Positions 52,618 to 60,841 of a stretch of DNA of 64,000 nt are shown here, one piece after another. Source of the DNA: a bacterium (GTDB lineage Bacteria; Electryoneota; B3-LCP); the NCBI GenBank assembly GCA_026394195.1, contig JAPKYS010000023.1, positions 269,339-333,338 of the forward strand, read 5' to 3'. Position numbers and translations under genes: made by a program. The notes under the pieces were generated by a model. The model searched no databases, was not told the DNA's origin, and worked only from the letters and a program-made list of their open reading frames with translations. How positions within the stretch are numbered: the first letter of the stretch is position 1; every line of letters begins with the position of its first letter.

Positions 52618-53871
52618 TTATGGATTAAGTAGAGCTTGTACGTGTTCTTTAAGCAGCTCATAATCCAAGCTGCCGGTGTACCATTGGATGACGCCCGATT
52701 GATCGATCAGGATGTTGGTGGGAAAGGGGTAACTCGGTGGTTGCAAGAAGGTTAGCGTGACTGCATTATTTTGGTCTTTCAGTAATTCAAAAGTCAGGTC
52801 GAGATCATCCCGGACTCCGGATTGAATCGTAACATTATCGGCTGGGTTGACGCCCAACACGCGAAATCCTTGAGAATACAGCTCCTCATAGACTGCCTCG
52901 ATGTCCGGTAATTCTTCCATGCAAGGTTGGCAAGACAGCATCCAAAATGTCATCAGGACCACCCGACCTCTATAGGCTCCCAGGGAGATTGAGTCGCTGT
53001 CAATGTTTTGTAAGGCGTATCCGGGCGCTACTTGACCGACGTCATGACCAACCCCGTTTGGGGATTCGCTTAGGGTAAAAGTCAGCTCTTGGCTGCCATA
53101 GAAGGGGAGTTGCACGGTTGCTAATGCTGGAATTTCAGTCAGATAACCTTCTTTAAAACAACTGAACGTATGCGTTCCATCGGGTATTCCAGTAACAATC
53201 CAGGGAGTGGTTTCTGCGATCAGTCGATCATCGAGGCTAATTTGCGCTGATATCGACGATTGAATGCGATAGCCATTAAATGGGACATTTGGGATGGCGA
53301 TCGTGTCAGTAACCATTGCTCCGGCGTAAACTTCAATTTGTATTTCACGGAACCCAAATCCCGTTTTAGCCACTCCTATAAGGTGAGTTCCAACCAAAAT
53401 GTTTTCAAGAGTGTCAGGTGTAAAGAAGCCCGTGGCTGCACCGTCATAAAATATATCGGCGCTATCCAGCTCACTTCCGGAAGCTGAATCTTTGGCCACA
53501 ACGGAAATTTTACCTATATCGGGATTGACGGGTGTCATAGTTACGCTGGCAGGTAGAATTGAATCGGCGATGACGTCGACCATCAACGTATCGGGAAAGA
53601 AAAAATCCTTCTCTAAAATTATACTGTGATTTCCCTCATCAACCCGAATTGTGTCGGGAGTCGTTTTTCCTGTTTGAAGAACGCCGTCGAGATATATTTG
53701 TGCTCCTAACAGAGTGTAATTGTAAGGATCCTGAGCGGTAACAAACACGGAACCGTATTCAGAATTAGCGATGTTCGGAGCTTTGTCTATCGTACACCCA
53801 TGCAGAATCAGCAGCAGACTCACGATTGATCCCGCCGAAATTAGAGCGATTTTGCGATTCATTTTATTCAT
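52618..53871 (-). CDS. Lipoprotein with PEGA domains and a C-terminal TlpA-like thioredoxin domain
   Basis: The 417-residue protein has a signal peptide with lipobox LILHGC. PEGA-like beta domains follow (about 30-270; GAQIYLDGVLQTGKTTPDTI and similar copies). A C-terminal AhpC/TlpA-type thioredoxin domain has WMLSCQPCMEELP (CxxC), NPADN and PTNILIDQSGVIQWY. The start at ATG 53871 overlaps the gatE stop (ATGA), so it may be translated after gatE. It probably reduces or forms disulfides in exported proteins such as its neighbour at 51538-52599. The fusion of PEGA and thioredoxin is uncommon. Confidence 0.87.
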   Translation of the reverse strand: MNKMNRKIALISAGSIVSLLLILHGCTIDKAPNIANSEYGSVFVTAQDPYNYTLLGAQIYLDGVLQTGKTTPDTIRVDEGNHSIILEKDFFFPDTLMVDVIADSILPASVTMTPVNPDIGKISVVAKDSASGSELDSADIFYDGAATGFFTPDTLENILVGTHLIGVAKTGFGFREIQIEVYAGAMVTDTIAIPNVPFNGYRIQSSISAQISLDDRLIAETTPWIVTGIPDGTHTFSCFKEGYLTEIPALATVQLPFYGSQELTFTLSESPNGVGHDVGQVAPGYALQNIDSDSISLGAYRGRVVLMTFWMLSCQPCMEELPDIEAVYEELYSQGFRVLGVNPADNVTIQSGVRDDLDLTFELLKDQNNAVTLTFLQPPSYPFPTNILIDQSGVIQWYTGSLDYELLKEHVQALLNP

Positions 53872-55778
53872 CTTTTTTGTGATTGCTTTTGGACGCATAA
53901 CCAGATTTGTTCGCCACTTGCACGCCCCCTTAACTCATGCATCACCAATCCCATGAGCACTTTGGGGCGGTTCTCTTCTTTATATAGTTTAACCTGTACG
54001 TTCTGTTCACTAATTTTAGCGACAGTCTGCGCCAGAACAGTGGGGGGGAGAGGCAACAAGTTCTGGGCAGTCAGGAAATCTTCCGGGTCATCGAATGGGT
54101 GGTGTGCTAAATAGGCAATCAAGTTCGGCAGCCCCTCACGGTATATGCGCTTGTTCTTGACCAAATCATTAATTTTACTCCAATGCTGATCATTCAGTTG
54201 CGCAATGGGAACCTGTTTGCGTTTTAGAGATTTTTGCAGCTCGGTCAATGCCCAGGCGATCAATTTTGGAGAGACTCCCTTATCCTCCATGAGTTTCAAG
54301 GCGAGCAGACGGTTCGGACTCGTTGACAATTCGTGGGCAACGTGAGGCGAAATGCCTTCTTGAACGAATTGTTCCTGCATAACCCAAGGTTGCGGGGGCA
54401 GTTTCTCGCGGATTATTTCGATGCGCTCGACCGTTAGAGCCGTGGGTGGAGAATCCGTATCGGGGTACATGCGGTCAGGTCCTGGGAGAATGCGTTCGAA
54501 GTCAGTCAAACCGTCTCTGCGCGCCTGCCGAGTTTCATGAGGGACTCCGTCGAATGCCTCTTCGACTCGGGCAATGATTTCCTGAGCAGCTGTCTGAGTA
54601 TCTTCAATTGATCCCCAAACCAACACGCCGCAGTCATCAGGTTTCAACCGCATGCTATTGGTGACCAGTTTCATGTCTTCCAGGTCCAGCCCCAGACCTG
54701 AATGATCTTCAGTGTGAATGAGGTTGGGCAAGTGATCCAGACAGGCGATGACGCGTATGCGTTCAGAAATCTCATGCGCGAAGGTCAAACCCGGCTGGGT
54801 GGTGGCGTTCAGCAACCCCTTGACGCCCCTCAGAGCGATGCCTTTAAGCACTGCGCCTCTATCATGAATCGCCTCCTTGATTAATGGATGATGAAAGCGA
54901 TCCTGCTGGTCTGCTAAGCTGAAAATGTCGCCTTTAAAATGCTCCCGCGAGGTTAATTTCCCGATGAGGAAATCACGGATGTGCAGAAGTTGATGCTGCC
55001 TGAATGCTTCGTGGTAAACCAGGGTAGGGAACAGGGGTATTCGCGGAACGCCCTTGATCTCAACCCGGCAGCCGCCTTCGATGGAAACATTGACGTCCTG
55101 ACGAACGGAACCGATACCCCGGCGAACCTTGCCAGTGCAGCGCAACAGATCTCCGATTACTCTGCCGACCTCAGCCACTTCCTGCGGGGTTTTCATATCC
55201 GGAGCAGTCACAACTTCAATCAGCGGCATGGAGAGCCTATCAGTGCGATAGGTGATAGTATGCTGGATATCGGATACTTCGCGGCAGGCATCCTCTTCCA
55301 ATGCCAACTGGATAATGCCGACTTTACGATCTTTATAGGGTATCCAGCCATCCCAGCCGATAATTGTGGTTCGTTGAAATCCCGTCGGAATGGAACCATC
55401 CAGGTATTGCTTGCGGGCGATATGGACTTCTCCGACAATCTTGCAGTTCAGGAGCAGCGCGATTTCGATGGCGATGTCGATGGCTTCCTGGTTGATGGGG
55501 AAGGGAGGCGTATCATCCATCTCGTATGTACATACAGATTGCCGGTCCAGCAGATAGATGACGTTCTTCTTGGTCTTGAATTCCATGAGCGCGGTGCCGT
55601 CATACTCCCCAAGTTCGGAGAGAGTCGGACGCATGTGCCGCAACACCTCAGCATCATGGTGTGTCGAATACAGACCGGCGGGACAGCGGCAGAAGAGTTT
55701 TTTCTTCGTGTAGATCTGGTGGTGTACTTCCAGCCCCGACTTCATTTTGTAGGCTGTGGGATCGAAGTTCGCTTCCAA
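53868..55778 (-). CDS. gatE: Glu-tRNA(Gln) amidotransferase subunit E, archaeal type (GatE)
   Basis: GatE binds tRNA(Gln), activates the Glu and transfers ammonia made by GatD. The 636-residue length is typical of GatE and longer than bacterial GatB (about 475). It has the GatB/E core (SGLEVHHQIYTKKKLFC, GSIPTGFQRT, VRQDVNVSI). A GAD-type insertion similar to that of AspRS lies at about 305-415 and is found in GatE but not GatB. LPGPDRMYPDTDSPP follows at 431-445, then the helical tail. The start is TTG 55778, 6 bases after AGGA. A weak TTCTTC/TATAAT pair lies upstream (55811-55839). gatD is at 19454-20845. Confidence 0.93.
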   Translation of the reverse strand: MEANFDPTAYKMKSGLEVHHQIYTKKKLFCRCPAGLYSTHHDAEVLRHMRPTLSELGEYDGTALMEFKTKKNVIYLLDRQSVCTYEMDDTPPFPINQEAIDIAIEIALLLNCKIVGEVHIARKQYLDGSIPTGFQRTTIIGWDGWIPYKDRKVGIIQLALEEDACREVSDIQHTITYRTDRLSMPLIEVVTAPDMKTPQEVAEVGRVIGDLLRCTGKVRRGIGSVRQDVNVSIEGGCRVEIKGVPRIPLFPTLVYHEAFRQHQLLHIRDFLIGKLTSREHFKGDIFSLADQQDRFHHPLIKEAIHDRGAVLKGIALRGVKGLLNATTQPGLTFAHEISERIRVIACLDHLPNLIHTEDHSGLGLDLEDMKLVTNSMRLKPDDCGVLVWGSIEDTQTAAQEIIARVEEAFDGVPHETRQARRDGLTDFERILPGPDRMYPDTDSPPTALTVERIEIIREKLPPQPWVMQEQFVQEGISPHVAHELSTSPNRLLALKLMEDKGVSPKLIAWALTELQKSLKRKQVPIAQLNDQHWSKINDLVKNKRIYREGLPNLIAYLAHHPFDDPEDFLTAQNLLPLPPTVLAQTVAKISEQNVQVKLYKEENRPKVLMGLVMHELRGRASGEQIWLCVQKQSQKR

Positions 55779-55951
55779 GAGGAATCCTGCGTTAGAACGA
55801 CCTTAAACGGATTATATTAAGCATGAAAGTTACGAAGAATTCTTTGCGAATGCAAGTAAAATTTGTACGGTGAGAGAACGATCGGTATCAATAACCCAAT
55901 TTCGAGGGTTGTTAAGAAAAACATGACCAACTCACAGATCGTCAATTTAAC

Positions 55952-55980
55952 TTGACAAAGCCTTAATTACGCACTATATT
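55952..55980 (+). promoter_or_regulatory. Promoter of marC-family gene
   Basis: TTGACA (55952-55957), 17-base spacer, TATATT (55975-55980), 25 bases before the ATG. Confidence 0.85.
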
Positions 55981-56004
55981 TTGATAAAAATTTCTTAAAC
56001 TTAG

Positions 56005-56592
56005 ATGACCATTCATTCTGCTGCAATTTTGCTTTTTCTGGTGATGGACCCTTTGGGCAATGTACCGGTCTTCATGTCGGTACTAAAAGACGTGGATCCA
56101 AATCGCCGCAAGCGGATTATTATCCGAGAAATGCTCATCGCTCTACTGGTTCTGGTGATCTTTTTACTTTTTGGACGCTACCTCCTTAAACTAATGCAAA
56201 TTTCAGATCCCTCCCTGAGCATAGCAGGAGGGATCATTCTTTTTCTCATCGCTCTGCGCATGATCTTTCCCGGACAGCAGAGTGGTTATGGTTTGAACCT
56301 CGATCGTGAGCCGTTCATCGTACCACTCGCTATTCCCCTGGTTGCCGGTCCCTCCGCCATGGCCAGCGTGCTGTTGATGGTCGCTCGCGAACCCGACCGT
56401 CTGGCTGCATGGACGGTTGCCCTGGTGATAGCCTGGATCGCAACAGCGTTGATTTTAGTCGCTTCGACCTATTTAAGCCGCGCCCTGGGTCAGCGCGGTT
56501 TGACGGCCATTGAGCGATTGATGGGGATGATATTGACGACGATTGCGGTCGAAATGTTTCTCCAGGGATTGAAAAAATATATGCTGTCTTAA
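56005..56592 (+). CDS. MarC-family integral membrane protein
   Basis: The 195-residue protein has six membrane segments and the family motifs FLVMDPLGNVPVF and PLAIPLVAGPSAMA. MarC (UPF0056) proteins are inner-membrane proteins of unclear function, once linked to antibiotic resistance and later disputed. The leader is only about 18 bases and no ribosome site is evident. It is a single-gene unit. Confidence 0.92.
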   Translation: MTIHSAAILLFLVMDPLGNVPVFMSVLKDVDPNRRKRIIIREMLIALLVLVIFLLFGRYLLKLMQISDPSLSIAGGIILFLIALRMIFPGQQSGYGLNLDREPFIVPLAIPLVAGPSAMASVLLMVAREPDRLAAWTVALVIAWIATALILVASTYLSRALGQRGLTAIERLMGMILTTIAVEMFLQGLKKYMLS

Positions 56593-56854
56593 GGATAGTT
56601 CTACGGCATTCGATCGTTGAAATATCAAGACGTGAAATAATTCGCAAATAGTTCATTTTTTTTCCCACACATAGCTATCTTTCTACGTACTAAAGATGGT
56701 AATAACCTTTTTCTCGCGCGATTTGTGACGTCTTAAACCAACGCCCACAATTGGGAAATACGCCTAAATAAACCAAATGAGCAATTATAAAGTCTTCCAC
56801 GGGGATAAGGTCTCCTTTTCACCTCAACAATTCTGCAGAAGCTACTGATACACC

Positions 56855-58195
56855 ATGTCCGAAAAGCTGTACACCGTGCAAGACCTCGGCTGGGATGGTC
56901 GCGGGGTCGCCAGGAATGAAGAAGGCAGAGTCGTGATGATAGATGGGGGGTTGCCCGGAGATACTGTCAAAGCGAAAATCACCAAAGGGAATGGTCATGG
57001 ACCTCTTTTTGGACGAGCCGTAGAAATCGTAAATCCTTCCCCCCAGCGCGTTTCCCATCCCTGTCCACACCACTTCATCGAATGCTTCAACTGTCCCTTG
57101 GGTTCATGGCGCTATGAAGCTGCACTCGAGTGGAAAGGGTCACATTTAAAGGAGACTCTGCGGAGAATCGGCCATATCGTAGACCCAGTAATTACCGCAC
57201 CCCTCTCATCACCGGAAAAGTGGCACTATCGGGATCGCCTCGAACCGCATTTGTTCATTCGAGATAACCGTTGGTATTTGGGGTACTACCTCAATGGGAA
57301 ATATTCCTATATCCGCAGCTGCCTTTTGGGTATTAAAACTGTACGCAGCGCTCTGGACAGGTTGATTTTTTCCTTAAACCAGGCGGCATCAAAACCGGCT
57401 GTGGCTCCCTTCGATTTCAAATGGGGAGACAATCAGAGCGTCGCTCGTATATTACTGCGGGATAATGGTCACGGTGAGGTCGCGGCTATGCTCATGGTTG
57501 AAAGTCCTGGAAAAGTTGATCTGTTGACTCTGCGAAAAGCGCTCGTCGACGCCGGATTTATCGGGTGGCAAATTCGCCACTCACCCAGCGTAAAAGCCAG
57601 ACTTTTTTCATCCCGGATCATCGAAATGAGTGGCAACACCATCATCTACCACCAGATCGCCGATGCGGAAGAGCTGGTTTCTGATCCAACTGTTTTTTCG
57701 CAAGTGAATCGATCCGCCGCCCCTTTATTGATCGAAAGAGTGCTTTCACATCTACCGGAAGGTGGTGTGCTATTGGATCTCTACGGTGGGTACGGAAGTT
57801 TCGCCTTGGAGTATGCCTGGCGTAAGCAAGGCCAGGCAACGGTCGTTGAATCTTCTGCTCTTGCCGTAAAAGCCGGACAAAAGTTCGTGGAAAAACAGGA
57901 TTTGCCTGTCGAGTACATCGCCGCGGATTTGGGTAATGATCACCTGCCTCAGCTGAATTTCAAACGGTATCATACCGTCCTGCTTAACCCTCCCAGAAAC
58001 GGCGCACACAAAGACCTGCTCAAAGCTCTCAACGATGAGGGACCTGAGCAGATCGTCTACGTTTCCTGTCACCCTGCCACCCTGGCTAGGGATATTAAAA
58101 TGTTAATTTCCTACCAGCCGAATCAATACGTTCCAATCGATCTGTTTCCACAGACGCCCGATATTGAAACTGTCGTCTCTCTAAGAAGGAGCTGA
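56855..58195 (+). CDS. TrmA/RlmD-family RNA m5U methyltransferase
   Basis: The 446-residue protein has an N-terminal TRAM domain (about 1-60). Fe-S ligand Cys follow (HPCPHHFIECFNCPLG, then SCLLG). A SAM-binding domain has LLDLYGGYGSFAL, the catalytic region NPPRNGAHK and the Cys nucleophile in YVSCHPATLARD. Such enzymes methylate uridine C5 in 23S rRNA (RlmC/RlmD) or tRNA (TrmA). The TRAM domain and Fe-S site favour an RlmD-like rRNA enzyme; the exact site cannot be told. Confidence 0.9.
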   Translation: MSEKLYTVQDLGWDGRGVARNEEGRVVMIDGGLPGDTVKAKITKGNGHGPLFGRAVEIVNPSPQRVSHPCPHHFIECFNCPLGSWRYEAALEWKGSHLKETLRRIGHIVDPVITAPLSSPEKWHYRDRLEPHLFIRDNRWYLGYYLNGKYSYIRSCLLGIKTVRSALDRLIFSLNQAASKPAVAPFDFKWGDNQSVARILLRDNGHGEVAAMLMVESPGKVDLLTLRKALVDAGFIGWQIRHSPSVKARLFSSRIIEMSGNTIIYHQIADAEELVSDPTVFSQVNRSAAPLLIERVLSHLPEGGVLLDLYGGYGSFALEYAWRKQGQATVVESSALAVKAGQKFVEKQDLPVEYIAADLGNDHLPQLNFKRYHTVLLNPPRNGAHKDLLKALNDEGPEQIVYVSCHPATLARDIKMLISYQPNQYVPIDLFPQTPDIETVVSLRRS

Positions 58196-58230
58196 GTTAG
58201 CGCCTGTACCTACAGTACCGAGGGGGGAAA

Positions 58231-58270
58231 GAGGAGGAAAGAAGGTTAAAGGTCTTTCCTCCTCTTAAAA
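58231..58270 (+). terminator. Terminator after RNA methyltransferase gene
   Basis: GAGGAGGAAAGA (58231-58242) pairs with TCTTTCCTCCTC (58253-58264), followed by TTAAAATTT. It separates the methyltransferase gene from the riboswitch promoter. Confidence 0.75.
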
Positions 58271-58288
58271 TTTCATTATAAATAGGTC

Positions 58289-58317
58289 TTGACATCCGAC
58301 CCTGTATTGGTTATATT
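58289..58317 (+). promoter_or_regulatory. Promoter upstream of cobalamin riboswitch
   Basis: TTGACA (58289-58294), 17-base spacer, TATATT (58312-58317), a near-consensus promoter about 40 bases before the riboswitch. Confidence 0.85.
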
Positions 58318-58355
58318 TGCAGTATAGTAACCCCGCTCTTTAAAATCAAAAATGT

Positions 58356-58557
58356 CCTGCGGCGCCACTAAAGGCTTAATAGGGAATCCCGTTAAAATCG
58401 GGAATGGCCCCCGCCACTGTTAGCGAGGACGAAGGCGAACGAATTGCCACTGACCGGACGGATCCGAATTCATCTGGGTGTGTACACCCTGGAAGATTGG
58501 GTTGTTCGGTTGGGAAGGCATCGCCCGAGATCGAATCGCGAGTCAGGAGACCTGCCG
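58356..58557 (+). ncRNA. Cobalamin riboswitch
   Basis: The conserved parts of the cobalamin aptamer occur in order: GGCGCCACTAAAGG, AGGGAATCCCG, CCCCGCCACTGTTAGCG, GCCACTG, TTGGGAAGGC and the B12 box AGTCAGGAGACCTGCC (58541-58556). It senses B12 forms and, with the terminator at 58613-58643, should reduce transcription of the beta-propeller gene when B12 is plentiful. Ends are estimated. Confidence 0.96.
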
Positions 58558-58612
58558 CTGGAAATTGGACCGCATCCTTCGGGGTAGAGGGATGGCGCCT
58601 TTGCACGCGCAC

Positions 58613-58643
58613 TCCCGGATGGATAGGTCTATCCGGGATTTTT
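58613..58643 (+). terminator. Riboswitch expression-platform terminator
   Basis: TCCCGGAT (58613-58620) pairs with ATCCGGGA (58631-58638), followed by five T. It lies between the aptamer and the ATG at 58697 and supports control by early termination. Confidence 0.88.
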
Positions 58644-58696
58644 CGCTCCAGGACGGTCCATTGTCGCATCCTCAAAACCAAGGAAAGGAGTTCATC

Positions 58697-60049
58697 ATGC
58701 ACAAAGGTACCGCCCCGGTAAAACCTCTCTACAGAAAATCCCAAGCCCTCCAATTGTCGAAAAGGTTCTTCGGGATAACCTTCCTCATTATCCTTCTGTT
58801 GTACACCGGCAGCGCCCGCACCCAAGTTCAATCGACCGCCTGGGTCGTGAACAGTTTGGCTGAAACAATGGCAAAAGTCAACCTGAACACGGGTCAGGTG
58901 ATCACTAATGCCATTACCCTGGGATCTGCGCCCAACGACATTGTGATTCAGGACGACAAAGCCATCATTGTAAACTCACTCTCGAACAATCTTCAAATCA
59001 TCGATCTGTCGACCGAGCAGACGACCGGCACGATCGAATTAACGCTCGGTTTGAATCCCTATAACGTAGCTCTGGATGGTTCAAATCGAGTTTTCGTTTC
59101 CAACTGGTTGACGGGTAATGTGTCAGTAGTGGATTTGCAGACTAACACTGAAACGGATACTTTGACGATCGGAGGGGTACCCCAGGGAGTGTTGGTGACC
59201 TCGAATCGGTTATACGTCACTGACGTCAATCTGCAATATCCTACCTATGGTACAGGCCATCTCTACAGTTTCTCACTACCCGACCTGAACTTTGTGGGTA
59301 TGATTGATGTAGACGTCAATCCTCAAATCGTCAAACTGGGCCCTGATGGCAATCTCCACGTGGTCTGTACAGGCAACTTCGACGATATCCAAGGCAAAAT
59401 TGATATCATCGATCCCCTGTTGTTTCAATTGATTGATACGATCCCCATCGGCGGCGCTCCGGGATCGCTGGCATTCAACTCTGCCGGTGTTGGTTATTTG
59501 GGATCTGCCGGTTGGGTTGGTCCCGGATATGTTCTGAGTTACCATGGAGTAACCCATCAGATCATACATGGGGAGCAGAATCCCATCGAGGTTTCTTCGG
59601 CTGCTTTGGGAGTCGCCATCAGTCAAGCCAATCACGTTTTGGTCTGCTGCTTCAATACCGATGAATTGGTGGAGTTGGACAGCGCAGGAGGCTATCTTGC
59701 TACCTTTATCGTCGGAGATGGTCCCTTGGCGCTGGCTCTGTGTGAACCTTCTTCAGCGGTTGAACCTGACATTGGAGTCATAACAACTGCTGAGTTGTCG
59801 TATAATTTTCCCAATCCTTTCAACGCCGCCACCATCATCAGCTTCAATCTGCCAAGCACTGGGGTGGCATGGCTGCAAGTTTTCGACTCGATGGGAAGGC
59901 TGATCACCAATATGAACTTGGGAACCAGATCTCCCGGGTTAAATCAGATTAGGTATGCACTCCTCGAACCAGCGCACAGCGGGATGTATTACTATCAAAT
60001 TAAATCCGAGAGTCGAACGGCGACAGGTTCGATGCTCTATCTCAAATGA
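58697..60049 (+). CDS. Cobalamin-riboswitch-controlled YncE-like beta-propeller with T9SS domain (BtuG-like)
   Basis: The 450-residue protein starts at ATG 58697 (AAAGGAG 6 bases upstream) with a long signal peptide (hydrophobic FFGITFLIILLLYTG). Residues about 50-350 hold YVTN/YncE-type blades (AWVVNSLAETMAKVNL, GSAPNDIVIQDDKAIIVNSL, RVFVSNWLTGNVSVVDL and so on), giving a likely seven-bladed propeller. The end is a T9SS sorting domain (NFPNPFNAATI). In Bacteroides, BtuG is a surface YncE-like propeller that binds B12 and passes it to BtuB. The fold plus the riboswitch suggest the same job here, with T9SS export in place of a lipid anchor. No btuB gene is next to it. Function is inferred. Confidence 0.83.
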   Translation: MHKGTAPVKPLYRKSQALQLSKRFFGITFLIILLLYTGSARTQVQSTAWVVNSLAETMAKVNLNTGQVITNAITLGSAPNDIVIQDDKAIIVNSLSNNLQIIDLSTEQTTGTIELTLGLNPYNVALDGSNRVFVSNWLTGNVSVVDLQTNTETDTLTIGGVPQGVLVTSNRLYVTDVNLQYPTYGTGHLYSFSLPDLNFVGMIDVDVNPQIVKLGPDGNLHVVCTGNFDDIQGKIDIIDPLLFQLIDTIPIGGAPGSLAFNSAGVGYLGSAGWVGPGYVLSYHGVTHQIIHGEQNPIEVSSAALGVAISQANHVLVCCFNTDELVELDSAGGYLATFIVGDGPLALALCEPSSAVEPDIGVITTAELSYNFPNPFNAATIISFNLPSTGVAWLQVFDSMGRLITNMNLGTRSPGLNQIRYALLEPAHSGMYYYQIKSESRTATGSMLYLK

Positions 60050-60095
60050 CGTCTCTGCTCGATTGGTGGCGCAAAGATTAAGCTGCAAAAAATAC

Positions 60096-60124
60096 TTGAC
60101 TCAGCCGCCCGGATCCCTTATATT
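60096..60124 (+). promoter_or_regulatory. Promoter of CAT-anticodon tRNA gene
   Basis: TTGACT (60096-60101), 17-base spacer, TATATT (60119-60124), 11 bases before the tRNA. Confidence 0.85.
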
Positions 60125-60134
60125 AGTGGGTCTT

Positions 60135-60208
60135 GGCGGCGTAGCTCAGTTGGTTAGAGCAGTGGAATCATAATCCACGTGTCCGGGGTTCGAGTCCCTG
60201 CGCCGCTA
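60135..60208 (+). tRNA. tRNA with CAT anticodon (elongator Met or Ile2)
   Basis: Full cloverleaf: acceptor GGCGGCG/CGCCGCT (one G-U pair), D arm GCTC/GAGC, anticodon loop ATCATAA, T arm CGGGG/CCCTG with GTTCGAGT-type loop. No CCA is encoded. It lacks the C1 mismatch and the GGG/CCC anticodon stem of initiator tRNA. CAT fits elongator Met, or Ile2 if the C is changed to lysidine; sequence alone does not decide. Confidence 0.93.
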
Positions 60209-60226
60209 CGAAGATAAGTTACTGAT

Positions 60227-60252
60227 AAAGCGATGTTTCGGCATCGCTTTTT
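60227..60252 (+). terminator. Intrinsic terminator after tRNA
   Basis: AAAGCGATG (60227-60235), a 6-base loop and CATCGCTTT (60242-60250), running into T. Confidence 0.88.
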
Positions 60253-60841
60253 CTATTTAGCGTGATATGAATTTTGCTCGAATTCGCGGGATATTTAGAT
60301 TCTCGTTGTAGCACTTTATGTAGCACACTGCTGCTTCGGTTTATAAGCAATTATCCAAATTGTCCAGAAATAACGGTAAGAAAATCCTCTTCTTCGATCT
60401 ATCAATCTTGAAAGCCTGAAAATAGAAAAAGGGCAGCTTCCCATCGGAATTCTGCTCCTTCTTTTTGGATTATTTTGAGTCTGATAATTCGCCTTATAGG
60501 ACTCAAACCGTCAGGTTAATTCTAAGACCAAGCTCGCGACTTGACCGCCGAAATCCTCTCGGCTGTCGTCGTAGAGGTTCGCAGATTTAATATCCCATCC
60601 TCTTGAGGAATGGGGATTTTAATATGATGATTTCTTTTGCGCAGGCGGTGAGGCTTCACTATATTGTTTAAATCGGTTTCAGAGGTGTTTTCTCTATGCG
60701 ACCAGTAGCAGGCACTTATCATGGCTACAGACTGACTTCTTCGGCACCATTTTTGCGATGCTATAATATTTTGAGGAAAAGAGGTCATTGTGTTCCCCAG
60801 CTACAACACCAGATGTAATCTAACCAAACCATATACCAGCA
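60253..60841. other. Intergenic region with inverted repeats
   Basis: About 590 bases without a convincing gene. It has an orphan hairpin at 60431-60457 and an imperfect hairpin near 60592-60617 (ATCCCATCCTC ... GGAATGGGGAT). A TATAAT at 60762-60767 may be the -10 box of the kinase gene, but no matching -35 was found. Being next to a tRNA, it could be the scar of an old insertion; no att repeat or integrase remnant was seen. Confidence 0.5.
60431..60457. terminator. Orphan terminator-like hairpin
   Basis: GGGCAG/CTGCTC and TTCC/GGAA form a bulged stem, with AAAAA before and CTTCTTTTT after. The 17 bases at 60421-60437 are identical to 2041-2057 at the panD terminator. No gene clearly uses it. 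Confidence 0.4.

Noticed and set aside
54981..55820. 279-codon open frame on the plus strand
   Set aside because: It lies antisense to gatE, which has clear family motifs; the frame has no ribosome site or protein-like domains.
2041..60437. A 17-base sequence shared by the panD terminator (2041-2057) and 60421-60437 as a mobile repeat
   Set aside because: Both copies sit at terminator-like hairpins and the similarity ends at 17 bases, so a common terminator form is simpler.
60522..60788. 88-codon minus-strand frame after the tRNA
   Set aside because: Composition is not protein-like and no start signal is visible, though a hairpin lies downstream of it.
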